15,950 bases of DNA from an uncultured Streptococcus sp. (GTDB taxonomy: Bacteria; Bacillota; Bacilli; Lactobacillales; Streptococcaceae), in contig CABREZ010000024.1 in the NCBI GenBank assembly GCA_902470035.1, forward strand, positions 1 through 15,950. Reading direction: 5' to 3'. The translations under genes and the position numbers were made by a program. This document shows positions 1 through 7,125 of the stretch, piece by piece. Below the pieces are notes generated by a model. That model did no database searches and had not been told where the DNA came from. It saw nothing but the letters and a program-made list of their open reading frames with translations. How positions within the stretch are numbered: position 1 is the stretch's first letter; every line of letters begins with the position of its first letter.

Positions 1-131
1 AATTGGAAATGATTCCTCAATCAGAAGTTGAGTTGTCAGGTGAAGATTTGGAAACCTTTGAAAAACTTTACAGCGTTCTTGAAGATGATGAGGACGTGCA
101 AAAGATCTACACTAACGTAGATGGATTCTAA
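1..131 (+). CDS. YebC/PmpR family protein, C-terminal end (partial)
   Basis: The window opens inside a reading frame whose last 42 residues run from [13 protein letters not shown] to IYTNVDGF, followed by a double stop (TAA at 129-131, TAG at 132-134). The C-terminal pattern of acidic residues ending [12 protein letters not shown] is characteristic of the YebC/TACO1 family. These proteins were first annotated as transcriptional regulators and have more recently been linked to translation of difficult peptide sequences such as polyproline. Only the last part of the third domain is visible, so the start and the rest of the protein cannot be checked. A strong terminator follows directly, so the gene is not co-transcribed with the next one. 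Confidence 0.88.
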
Positions 132-140
132 TAGAAATAG

Positions 141-173
141 ACCTTTGAAGATAATTTCTTCGAAGGTTTTTTT
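141..173 (+). terminator. Intrinsic terminator after the YebC-family gene
   Basis: A 10-bp stem pairs ACCTTTGAAG (141-150) with CTTCGAAGGT (158-167), with one G-T wobble and a 7-base loop. It is followed by a run of seven T (167-173). Confidence 0.9.
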
Positions 174-224
174 CTTGAGGTTTGGCATTTTTAGGAAGAA
201 AGGCAGAGGTCCAAAAAATAATGA

Positions 225-241
225 TATAGTTCCTGGCTATA
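225..241. promoter_or_regulatory. MetR/MtaR-like palindromic operator upstream of the amidohydrolase
   Basis: TATAGTTCCTGGCTATA is an inverted repeat with perfect TATAG/CTATA arms. From memory, the box bound by the streptococcal LysR-type methionine regulator (MtaR/MetR) is close to TATAGTTTNAAACTATA; this site matches 12 of 17 positions and differs only in the centre. Its centre (233) is 54 bases upstream of the first base of the extended -10, about -66 from the likely transcription start. That is the usual LysR recognition-site position. The regulator itself is not in the window, so its identity is inferred. Confidence 0.6.
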
Positions 242-283
242 ACAGAGAGAAAAAAATAGGAATTAGACGAATAGGGGAGGCAG

Positions 284-292
284 TGATAGAAT
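284..292 (+). promoter_or_regulatory. Extended -10 promoter of the amidohydrolase gene
   Basis: TGATAGAAT fits the extended -10 pattern TGnTATAAT with one mismatch. No good -35 is seen at 17-18 bases upstream, which suits an activator-dependent promoter. The implied start near 299 gives a leader of about 21 bases before the ATG at 320. Confidence 0.55.
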
Positions 293-319
293 AGAACTAT
301 GCTAGAAAGGGGACGAAAA

Positions 320-1462
320 ATGGTATCATTTTCCTATGAACATCTAGTGCCCATTCGGCATTACGTGCATCAACATCCAGAGTTATCTGGACAAGAATAC
401 CAAACTACAGCTTATCTTAAAGCCTATTTGGAAAAGCTAGGTGTACGCATTTTAAACAGTGGATTAAAAACCGGTCTGATTGCTGAAATCGGAAGCGGTC
501 AACCAGTCATTGCCCTTCGCGCAGATATTGATGCCCTTCCAATTCAGGAGAACACGGGTCTCGACTACCAAAGTCAAAACCCTGGTGTCATGCATGCCTG
601 TGGTCATGATTTCCATCAGGTCAGCCTATTAGGGGCTGCAGAAGTCCTAAAAGGTATGGAAGCAGACTTAAAGGGAACGGTTCGGTTGATTTTTCAGCCG
701 GCTGAAGAGACTTCTGAAGGAGCATCTGCGGTATTAGCGACCGGGCTCCTAGAGGATGTACAGGCCATCCTTGGATTTCACAACATGCCGTCATTGCCTG
801 TGGGTCAGTTGGCCTTGCGTCCAGGCGCCATGATGGCGGGAGTTGAAAAGTTCAAGGTGACTGTCACTGGGGTGAGCAGTCATGCGGCTCGACCGGATCT
901 CGGATTGGATACGGTTGTAGCAATCACTAGTATGGTCCAGCAGTTGCAGACCTTGGTCTCCCGTACGGTTTCGCCATTTGAGACAGCTGTCTTATCGGTG
1001 ACCCATATCGAAGCTGGTTCAACCTGGAATGTTCTTCCCAAGTCTGGTTACTTTGAAGGAACCATTCGAACCTTTAATCCGGATCTCCAGAGACGCCTCA
1101 AGGCGGATTTCATTCGCGTGATCGAACAAATCTCCAACAGTACCGGAGTCATGGTCCAATTTGATTGGGGCAAGACACCACCGGTTACCTATAATGATAA
1201 GGCCCTGGCTAAAAAAGTCTTTCGCTGGTCCAAGTCTTTTGCAGAAGTTGTCGAGGCCCAGCCATCGACAGCGGGTGAAGATTTTGCCTTCTATCAAGAG
1301 AAAATCCCTGGAGTCTTTGCTTTTATCGGATCGAATGGTGCAGCAGATGCACCGGATCTCCACCATGATAGCATGGTCATAGATGATGCTGCTTTTGCAG
1401 TATCAGTTCCATATTACGTAGAAAATGCCCTCACTTTGCTGGAAAAATTTTCAACTAAATAA
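320..1462 (+). CDS. M20D family amidohydrolase (N-acyl-amino acid deacylase type)
   Basis: A 380-residue metal-dependent hydrolase of the M20D group (hippurate hydrolase, IAA-amino acid hydrolase, N-acetylcysteine and N-acetyldiaminopimelate deacetylases), which removes an acyl group from an N-acylated amino acid in the cytoplasm. Visible motifs: RADIDALPIQE (about 67-77), the metal site HACGHD (92-97, Cys94 and His96), the catalytic/metal glutamates in FQPAEE (E129-E130), GFHN (His154), the dimer-domain SSHAARP (His188), and the C-terminal GEDFAFY and LHHDSM. Length is normal for the family. The ATG at 320 is chosen because AAAGGGGA (306-313) lies 6 bases before it; the upstream in-frame ATG at 299 has no ribosome site and coincides with the predicted transcript start. 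It has its own promoter below a MetR/MtaR-like box, suggesting the natural substrate is an N-acylated sulfur amino acid. The exact substrate cannot be read from the sequence. Confidence 0.9.
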   Translation: MVSFSYEHLVPIRHYVHQHPELSGQEYQTTAYLKAYLEKLGVRILNSGLKTGLIAEIGSGQPVIALRADIDALPIQENTGLDYQSQNPGVMHACGHDFHQVSLLGAAEVLKGMEADLKGTVRLIFQPAEETSEGASAVLATGLLEDVQAILGFHNMPSLPVGQLALRPGAMMAGVEKFKVTVTGVSSHAARPDLGLDTVVAITSMVQQLQTLVSRTVSPFETAVLSVTHIEAGSTWNVLPKSGYFEGTIRTFNPDLQRRLKADFIRVIEQISNSTGVMVQFDWGKTPPVTYNDKALAKKVFRWSKSFAEVVEAQPSTAGEDFAFYQEKIPGVFAFIGSNGAADAPDLHHDSMVIDDAAFAVSVPYYVENALTLLEKFSTK

Positions 1463-1467
1463 GACGT

Positions 1468-1484
1468 GATAGATAAAACCTATC
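1468..1484. promoter_or_regulatory. MetR/MtaR-like palindromic operator upstream of the methionine operon
   Basis: GATAGATAAAACCTATC has GATAG/CTATC arms that extend outward by two pairs (GT/AC) to a perfect 7-bp inverted repeat at 1466-1472 and 1480-1486. It matches the remembered MtaR box at 11 of 17 positions, including the ATAG and CTAT arms. Its centre (1476) is 53 bases upstream of the extended -10 at 1526-1534, almost exactly the spacing seen upstream of the amidohydrolase. It could also fold as an RNA hairpin, but there is no T run after it and it lies upstream of the promoter. Confidence 0.6.
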
Positions 1485-1525
1485 ACCGCCATAAAGAAAA
1501 TATAATACCCAAGAGTCAGGAATTT

Positions 1526-1534
1526 TGATATGAT
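1526..1534 (+). promoter_or_regulatory. Extended -10 promoter of the methionine transport operon
   Basis: TGATATGAT fits TGnTATAAT with one mismatch, giving a start near 1541 and a leader of about 50 bases. A perfect TATAAT at 1501-1506 is an alternative, but it has no -35 and no TG extension, and it breaks the spacing shared with the first operator. Both are listed because the sequence does not settle it. Confidence 0.5.
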
Positions 1535-1590
1535 GGAAAAAGCTGTTTTTTTTAAGAGGAATAAACAATTTTAGTGAAAAAGGAGAATAA

Positions 1591-2418
1591 ATGAAATTGA
1601 ATAAATTCATCAAATATGTTGGTTTAAGCCTTGTGGGCTTAGCAGCAGTTGGGACTTTGGTAGCCTGCTCATCCAAGTCATCAAGTAAATCAAGTGGAAA
1701 ACGGACCATTGAAGTTGCAACAGTTGGAACAACCAAACCCTTCACCTATGATAAGGACGGGGAATTGACTGGTTATGAAATCGAAGTCATGCGTGAAATC
1801 TTCAAAGGTTCAGATAAGTATGAAGTCAACTTTAATAAGACAGAATGGTCTTCTATCTTTGCTGGCTTAGACGGCGATCGTTACCAAATTGGTGTCAGCA
1901 ACCTTAGCTACGATAAAAAACGTGCGGAGAAATACTTGTACCCAAATCCTTACGCTAAGAACCCAGTGGTCTTAGTAGTCCGTAAAGATTCAGGTATCAA
2001 ATCACTAGACGATATCGGTGGCAAGTCTACAGAGGTCATCCAAGGAACTTCTACAGCGAAACAGTTGGAAGCCTACAATAAAGAGCATAAGGATAATCCA
2101 ACTGAGCTCAAATATACAGAGGGTACCATCCAATCCATTCTTGCTAATTTGAGCGATGGCCGTTCAGATTATAAGATTTTTGAACGTTTGACAGTTGAAG
2201 CCTTGATCAAGGACCAAGGGTTGGATAATTTGGAAGTGATTGAACTTCCAAGTGATCAACAACCATATGTATACCCAATCCTTGCCAAAGGTGAGAAAGA
2301 ATTGGAAACCTTCGTCAACAAACGGATCAAAGAGTTGTACGAAGACGGGACACTTGAAAAGTTGTCTAAGAAGTACTTTGGTGGAACCTACCTTCCAGAA
2401 GCTTCTGATATTAAATAA
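1591..2418 (+). CDS. Amino acid ABC transporter substrate-binding lipoprotein (SBP_bac_3 type)
   Basis: A 275-residue extracellular solute-binding lipoprotein, probably for a polar or sulfur-containing amino acid. It starts with a signal peptide whose lipobox LVAC puts the lipidated cysteine at residue 26, followed by a Ser/Lys-rich linker. The mature part shows the family-3 layout: FTYDKDGELTGYEIEV near the start, the ligand-contact region GVSNLSYDKKRAEKYLYPNPY, then the hinge and second lobe with DDIGGKSTEVIQGTST. AGGAG at 1581-1585 supports the ATG. It is the first gene of the operon and lies just before metQ, but no permease or ATPase of the polar-amino-acid type is nearby. It may use MetNP, or a permease elsewhere. 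A cystine or cysteine ligand is suggested by context only. Confidence 0.88.
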   Translation: MKLNKFIKYVGLSLVGLAAVGTLVACSSKSSSKSSGKRTIEVATVGTTKPFTYDKDGELTGYEIEVMREIFKGSDKYEVNFNKTEWSSIFAGLDGDRYQIGVSNLSYDKKRAEKYLYPNPYAKNPVVLVVRKDSGIKSLDDIGGKSTEVIQGTSTAKQLEAYNKEHKDNPTELKYTEGTIQSILANLSDGRSDYKIFERLTVEALIKDQGLDNLEVIELPSDQQPYVYPILAKGEKELETFVNKRIKELYEDGTLEKLSKKYFGGTYLPEASDIK

Positions 2419-2450
2419 GGTTTTTTAAAAACATCATAAGGAGAAAGAAC

Positions 2451-3323
2451 ATGAAATTAACAAAACTTTTTGGTGTAGCAGCTCTTGCTACCGTTGCAAC
2501 CTTTGCTTTGGCAGCATGTGGGTCTTCAAACTCATCAAAATCATCTGATAAAGATGGTGTGACAACTGTTAAAGTTGGGGTGATGAACTTAAGTGATACA
2601 GAAGAAGCACGTTGGAAAGAAGTGCAAAAGAACTTAGATGATGCAAAAGCAAACATCAAATTGGAATTCACTCAGTTTACAGACTACTCACAACCAAACC
2701 AAGCTGTTCGTGACGGGGATGTGGATATCAACGCTTTCCAACATTACAACTACCTTGAAAACTGGAACAAAGAAAACAGCGCAGATCTAGTTTCTGTAGC
2801 AGATACTTATATTGCGCCAATCCGTCTTTACTCTGGTACAAAAGATGGGAAGAACAAATACACAGATGTGAAAGACATTCCTGAAAAAGGAACCATTGCA
2901 GTACCAAACGACCCAACAAACGAAAGCCGTGCTTTGTATGTATTGGAATCAGCTGGTTTGATCAAGTTGGATACAAAAGATGGGGAATTGGCTACCATCA
3001 GCAACATCAAAGACAATCCAAAGAACTTGACAATTTCTGAGTTGGACGCTTCTCAAACAGCTTCTTCACTTCCATCAGTTGATGCTGCAATCATCAATAA
3101 CACCTTTGTTCGTGAAGCAGGTATTGATTACAAGAAAGCTCTTTTTGTAGAAAAAGCAAACAGCAACTCTAAACAATGGTACAACTTGATTGCAGCTAAG
3201 AAAGATTGGAAATCATCTGATAAAGCAAAAGCAATCGAAGCTATTATTAAAGCCTACCATACTGATAACGTGAAGAAAGTCATTGAAGAATCTTCAGACG
3301 GTATGGACCAACCAGTTTGGTAA
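2451..3323 (+). CDS. metQ: Methionine-binding lipoprotein MetQ (NlpA family)
   Basis: The 290-residue binding protein of the methionine uptake transporter, anchored outside the membrane. The signal peptide ends in the lipobox LAAC, with the lipidated cysteine at residue 23 and a Ser-rich linker after it. NlpA-family marks are clear: KVGVMNLSDTEEARWKEV, VDINAFQHYNYLENWN (about 91-106), VPNDPTNESRALYVLESAG and a late PSVDAAIINNTFVREAG segment, all part of the ligand pocket in known MetQ proteins. AAGGAGAA lies just before the ATG. MetN and MetP follow in the same operon, with a peptidase gene in between. Binding of D-methionine or methionine peptides is possible and cannot be excluded from sequence. 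Confidence 0.93.
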   Translation: MKLTKLFGVAALATVATFALAACGSSNSSKSSDKDGVTTVKVGVMNLSDTEEARWKEVQKNLDDAKANIKLEFTQFTDYSQPNQAVRDGDVDINAFQHYNYLENWNKENSADLVSVADTYIAPIRLYSGTKDGKNKYTDVKDIPEKGTIAVPNDPTNESRALYVLESAGLIKLDTKDGELATISNIKDNPKNLTISELDASQTASSLPSVDAAIINNTFVREAGIDYKKALFVEKANSNSKQWYNLIAAKKDWKSSDKAKAIEAIIKAYHTDNVKKVIEESSDGMDQPVW

Positions 3324-3339
3324 TTGAGAGGATGAATAG

Positions 3340-3367
3340 AGAGGTGGAGAAGGTTTTCTCTACCTCT
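3340..3367 (+). promoter_or_regulatory. Strong intercistronic hairpin between metQ and the peptidase gene
   Basis: A 12-bp stem pairs 3340-3351 (AGAGGTGGAGAA) with 3356-3367 (TTCTCTACCTCT) around a GGTT loop, with one G-T wobble. No T run follows, so it is not a classical terminator. It most likely protects the 3' end of a processed metQ message or causes partial termination, which would set a high ratio of binding protein to transporter. Confidence 0.6.
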
Positions 3368-3391
3368 TATCGTGTATAGTAGGAGGAAATG

Positions 3392-4765
3392 ATGTCCAAT
3401 CCAAGAGAGACAGAACAAATACGCAAATTTGAAAATGATGAGGTCGCTCAGCATTATTTTGAAGTCCTAAGGACTCTCATCTCCAAGCGGTCTATCTTTG
3501 CCCAGCAGATTGGTTTAAAAGAAGTAGCAACCTACCTGGGAGAAATCTTCACAGCTGCGGGGGCTAAGGTAACTGTGGATGACAGCTACACAGCACCATT
3601 TGTTATTGCTAAATTTGTTTCGCCTAATCCGGATGCGAAGACCATCATTTTCTACAACCATTACGATACAGTTCCAGCAGATGGTGACCAACCTTGGACG
3701 AGTGATCCCTTTACCCTTTCGGTCCATTACGGGACCATGTATGGTCGAGGGGTAGATGATGACAAGGGGCATATTACAGCACGCTTGACGGCTATTCGAA
3801 AATATATCCGTGAAAATGGCGACCTCCCGGTTAACATTACCTTCATTATCGAAGGTGCAGAAGAGTCCGCTTCGACCGATCTAGATAAGTATCTAGCCAA
3901 GCACAAAAAACACTTGCGTGGGGCAGATCTTTTAGTCTGGGAACAAGGAACTCGTAATCAACAAGGGGAACTGGAGATCTCCGGTGGAAACAAGGGGATT
4001 GTGACCTTTGACATGGTGGTCAAAAGTGCAGATGTGGATATCCATTCTAGCTATGGTGGAGTGGTGGAATCAGCATCTTGGTATCTGCTCAATGCTTTGT
4101 CCAGTCTTCGAGATAAAGAAGGTCGCATCCTGGTGGATGGCCTCTATGACTTGATTGAGGAACCTAACGAGCGGGAACTGGCCCTGATTGATCGTTATGC
4201 CAATAAAACGGCAGACGATGTGACAGAAATCTATAATCTCCAATTGCCTATCTTGAAAGAGGAACGAAATGAGTTCTTAAAACGTTTTTATTTTGAGCCA
4301 GCCATGAACATTGAAGGTTTGGGGACAGGCTATCAGGGACAAGGCGTCAAGACGATTCTCCCTGCAGAAGCTCGAGCCAAGATGGAAGTTCGTTTGGTAC
4401 CAGGATTGGAACCCAAACAAGTCTTAGAATTGATTCGTGCTCAGTTGAATAAAAATGGCTTTGAGAAGATTGAACTTATTTTCACACTAGGGGAAATGAG
4501 CTATCGGAGTGATATGAGTGCGCCGTCCATCCTCAATGTGATTGATCTGGCCAAACGCTTTTATCCAGAAGGGGTCTGTGTCCTTCCGACAACTGCAGGC
4601 ACTGGTCCCATGCATACGGTCTTTGAGGCCTTGCAAGTTCCAATGGCTGCCTTTGGTATTGGAAATGCCAATAGTCGAGATCATGGTGGGGATGAGAATG
4701 TGAAAATTGCAGACTACTATACCCATATTGAATTAATTAAGGAGTTAATCACAAGTTATGAGTAA
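3392..4765 (+). CDS. M20 family metallopeptidase (dipeptidase-like)
   Basis: A 457-residue zinc-dependent peptidase of the M20 CNDP/PepV-like branch, expected to cleave dipeptides in the cytoplasm. The metal and catalytic motifs are complete: FYNHYDTVPADG (His90, Asp92), GRGVDDDKGH (bridging Asp123), EGAEES (base Glu157, ligand Glu158), a dimer-domain segment DIHSSYGG, and the late RDHGGDENV with the last histidine ligand. A perfect AGGAGG at 3381-3386 precedes two consecutive ATGs; the second (3392) is chosen because the first (3389) is only 2 bases away from it. The gene sits between metQ and metN, and its end overlaps metN by 8 bases. The position suggests it frees methionine from imported peptides or acyl derivatives; this is inference. 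Confidence 0.9.
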   Translation: MSNPRETEQIRKFENDEVAQHYFEVLRTLISKRSIFAQQIGLKEVATYLGEIFTAAGAKVTVDDSYTAPFVIAKFVSPNPDAKTIIFYNHYDTVPADGDQPWTSDPFTLSVHYGTMYGRGVDDDKGHITARLTAIRKYIRENGDLPVNITFIIEGAEESASTDLDKYLAKHKKHLRGADLLVWEQGTRNQQGELEISGGNKGIVTFDMVVKSADVDIHSSYGGVVESASWYLLNALSSLRDKEGRILVDGLYDLIEEPNERELALIDRYANKTADDVTEIYNLQLPILKEERNEFLKRFYFEPAMNIEGLGTGYQGQGVKTILPAEARAKMEVRLVPGLEPKQVLELIRAQLNKNGFEKIELIFTLGEMSYRSDMSAPSILNVIDLAKRFYPEGVCVLPTTAGTGPMHTVFEALQVPMAAFGIGNANSRDHGGDENVKIADYYTHIELIKELITSYE

Positions 4766-5825
4766 AGAAATTATCAAACTGGACCATATCGATGTTACCT
4801 TTCATCAGAAAAAACGGGAAATTATAGCCGTGAAGGATGTGACCATTCATATCAATGAAGGGGATATTTACGGGATTGTTGGTTATTCTGGAGCAGGGAA
4901 ATCAACTCTTGTACGGGTCATCAATCTCTTGCAAGTACCGTCAGCAGGTACTATCACTGTAGATGGCGATGTCATCTATCAAGACCAGGTGACCTTGAAT
5001 GCTGCGGCTTTACGCCAAAAACGCCGAGACATTGGTATGATTTTCCAACATTTCAATCTAATGGCCCAAATGACCGCTGCTGAAAATGTGGCCTTTGCCC
5101 TTAAACATTCAGACTTATCTAAAGAGCAAAAGGCTGAAAAAGTAGCCAAGTTGTTGGAACTAGTTGGTCTGTCAGATCGGGCGGACAACTATCCTGCTCA
5201 ATTGTCAGGTGGACAAAAACAACGGGTGGCGATTGCGCGTGCGCTCGCCAACGATCCAAAGATTTTGATATCTGACGAATCAACATCCGCACTAGATCCA
5301 AAAACGACCAAACAAATCCTTGCTCTTCTGCAAGAGCTGAATCAGAAGTTGGGCTTGACAGTGGTCTTGATTACCCATGAAATGCAGATCGTTAAAGACA
5401 TTGCCAATCGGGTAGCAGTCATGCAAAATGGTGAATTGATTGAAGAAGGCTCTGTTTTAGACATCTTCTCTAATCCTAAGAACGAATTGACACAAGACTT
5501 CATCACAACTGCAACAGGAATCGATGAAGCTATGGTGAAAATCAATCAGCAACAAATTGTTAAGAAATTGCCGGCTGATTCTGTTTTGGCCCATTTGAAA
5601 TATTCTGGTTCGGTGACAGACACAGCGATTATCAACGATATTTATAAACAGTACCAAGTGTCTGCTAATATTCTACACGGAAATATTGAAATTTTGGATC
5701 ATACCCCTGTTGGTGAGTTGGTTGTTATCCTTACTGGGGAAGTAGCGAATCTAACTGCAGCACAGCGGGATCTAAAAGCAGCAGGTGTTTCTGTGCGTGT
5801 CTTAAAAGAAGGGAGTAATTCATGA
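4758..5825 (+). CDS. metN: Methionine ABC transporter ATP-binding protein MetN
   Basis: The 355-residue ATPase that drives methionine import with MetP and MetQ. Walker A is GYSGAGKST (42-50), the Q-loop glutamine is in IFQHFNLM (Gln97), the signature is LSGGQKQR (149-156), Walker B is ILISDE (169-174) and the switch histidine is in ITHEM (His207). The Walker B extension reads DESTSALDP, the MetN style rather than the common DEPT. The C-terminal part (about 277-350) is a NIL domain, known in MetN proteins to bind methionine and shut the transporter when the cell is replete. Its ATG overlaps the end of the peptidase gene by 8 bases, and its stop overlaps the metP start as ATGA, so translation is coupled. 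Confidence 0.95.
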   Translation: MSKEIIKLDHIDVTFHQKKREIIAVKDVTIHINEGDIYGIVGYSGAGKSTLVRVINLLQVPSAGTITVDGDVIYQDQVTLNAAALRQKRRDIGMIFQHFNLMAQMTAAENVAFALKHSDLSKEQKAEKVAKLLELVGLSDRADNYPAQLSGGQKQRVAIARALANDPKILISDESTSALDPKTTKQILALLQELNQKLGLTVVLITHEMQIVKDIANRVAVMQNGELIEEGSVLDIFSNPKNELTQDFITTATGIDEAMVKINQQQIVKKLPADSVLAHLKYSGSVTDTAIINDIYKQYQVSANILHGNIEILDHTPVGELVVILTGEVANLTAAQRDLKAAGVSVRVLKEGSNS

Positions 5826-6514
5826 TTGACTTTATTCAAACCTATCTACCAAATGTTTACCGGATGGGCTGGAGTGGCCAAGCTGGATGGGGAACAGCGA
5901 TTTATCTGACCCTTTACATGACCTTTATCTCTTTTGTGATTGGTGGTTTATTGGGACTCATTGCAGGATTATTATTAGTCTTGACAGCACCTGGTGGGAT
6001 TATCGAGAATAAATTGGTTTTCCATATCTTGGATAAAATCACGTCCATCTTCCGTGCCATTCCTTTTATCATCTTGCTAGCCTTGATTAATCCCTTTACT
6101 CGTATGATTGTCGGAACTGGGATTGGTCCTACGGCGGCCTTAGTTCCCCTATCTTTAGCTGTCTTTCCTTTCTTTGCTCGCCAAGTTCAAGTCGTTTTGT
6201 CTGAATTGGACCGTGGGGTGATTGAAGCAGCTCAAGCTAGTGGGGCAACCTTTTGGGATATTGTTGGTGTCTACCTTCGTGAAGGACTTCCTGATTTGAT
6301 TCGTGTCACAACCGTTACCCTCATTTCCTTGGTTGGTGAAACAGCTATGGCGGGTGCGATTGGAGCAGGTGGTCTCGGAAACGTCGCTATTTCATATGGT
6401 TACCAACGCTTTAATAATGACGTTACCTTGCTAGCAACCTTTTTGATTCTGCTTTTGATTTTCTTTATTCAGTTTATCGGTGATTTCTTGACCAAGAAAA
6501 TTAGTCACCGGTAA
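5822..6514 (+). CDS. metP: Methionine ABC transporter permease MetP (MetI family)
   Basis: The 230-residue membrane subunit of the methionine transporter, with about five hydrophobic segments. It carries the permease EAA loop that docks on the ATPase, here IEAAQASGATFWDI (about 134-147, Gly141), followed by a conserved LVGETAMAGAIGAGGLG stretch typical of MetI proteins. Length matches the family. The start codon overlaps the metN stop by 4 bases (ATGA, 5822-5825). Together with MetN and MetQ this completes a methionine importer within one operon. Confidence 0.95.
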   Translation: MIDFIQTYLPNVYRMGWSGQAGWGTAIYLTLYMTFISFVIGGLLGLIAGLLLVLTAPGGIIENKLVFHILDKITSIFRAIPFIILLALINPFTRMIVGTGIGPTAALVPLSLAVFPFFARQVQVVLSELDRGVIEAAQASGATFWDIVGVYLREGLPDLIRVTTVTLISLVGETAMAGAIGAGGLGNVAISYGYQRFNNDVTLLATFLILLLIFFIQFIGDFLTKKISHR

Positions 6515-6529
6515 GGATGGGATAGATAC

Positions 6530-7108
6530 ATGAAAATAATACAGAAACATCAGTTTAAGCAGGTTGCGGCCTTTGCAGGCTTGTATTTTCTTGCCATTGG
6601 CTTAGGTGTCCTACTTGGAAGTCTGGTTGATCATCAAGGCAACATGTTCTATGCTCCAGCCTTCTCTGCCCTGGTTGGTGGAGGAATCTATCAGGTCTAT
6701 GTTGAGAAAATTCAACGAACAGGAGCCATTCTAGTCGTTGCTCTTGTGATTGGTGCTTTTTTCCTTTTCACTCGTCATGGAGCTGGAGCTTTTCTGCCTG
6801 CTCTTGTTGGAGGGCTTTTGGCAGAATTGGTCGCAGGCCGTGGCCACTACCAGTCGAAGTTAGGCAATGCGGTGTCTTTCCTCCTCTTTTCTTTTACGAC
6901 GACAGGGCCTATCCTTATGATGTGGTTCCAACCAGCTAGTTATCGTGCTTCTTTACTAGCCCGTGGGAAATCGGTGGATTATATCGAACGCGTTATGGTA
7001 CCGTCGAATATGGGAACGGTGAGCTGGTTTTTACTGACCCTTCTTCTTGGAGCTCTGCTAGGTTATCTTCTTGGATACTTGGTCTGTCAAAAACTAAATA
7101 GAAAATAA
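6530..7108 (+). CDS. Trep_Strep-type integral membrane protein, probable ECF S component
   Basis: A 192-residue hydrophobic protein with five to six membrane segments. The central block, FLPALVGGLLAELVAGRGHY followed by a Lys/Asn-rich turn and a GPILMMW segment, resembles the Trep_Strep family, which is treated as an S (substrate-binding) component of ECF vitamin-type importers. It has no own ATPase next to it and would have to use the MtsB/MtsC module at the right end of the window or the housekeeping EcfAA'T complex. It starts 15 bases after metP with a weak purine-rich ribosome site and is followed by the SAM hydrolase after 17 bases. The substrate is unknown; operon context points to a methionine- or SAM-related compound. 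Family assignment is from pattern memory. Confidence 0.7.
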   Translation: MKIIQKHQFKQVAAFAGLYFLAIGLGVLLGSLVDHQGNMFYAPAFSALVGGGIYQVYVEKIQRTGAILVVALVIGAFFLFTRHGAGAFLPALVGGLLAELVAGRGHYQSKLGNAVSFLLFSFTTTGPILMMWFQPASYRASLLARGKSVDYIERVMVPSNMGTVSWFLLTLLLGALLGYLLGYLVCQKLNRK

Positions 7109-7125
7109 CATGATGGAGAAGAAAC

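Noticed and set aside
299..319. Upstream in-frame ATG for the amidohydrolase
   Set aside because: It has no ribosome binding site and coincides with the predicted transcript start; the ATG at 320 has AAAGGGGA at the right distance.
1466..1486. Hairpin after the amidohydrolase read as its terminator
   Set aside because: The 7-bp stem has no T run on either strand and fits the operator pattern and spacing better. No terminator is visible for that gene.
1463..1590. SAM or T-box riboswitch ahead of the methionine operon
   Set aside because: The leader after the predicted start is only about 50 bases and has no riboswitch core, T-box sequence or terminator.
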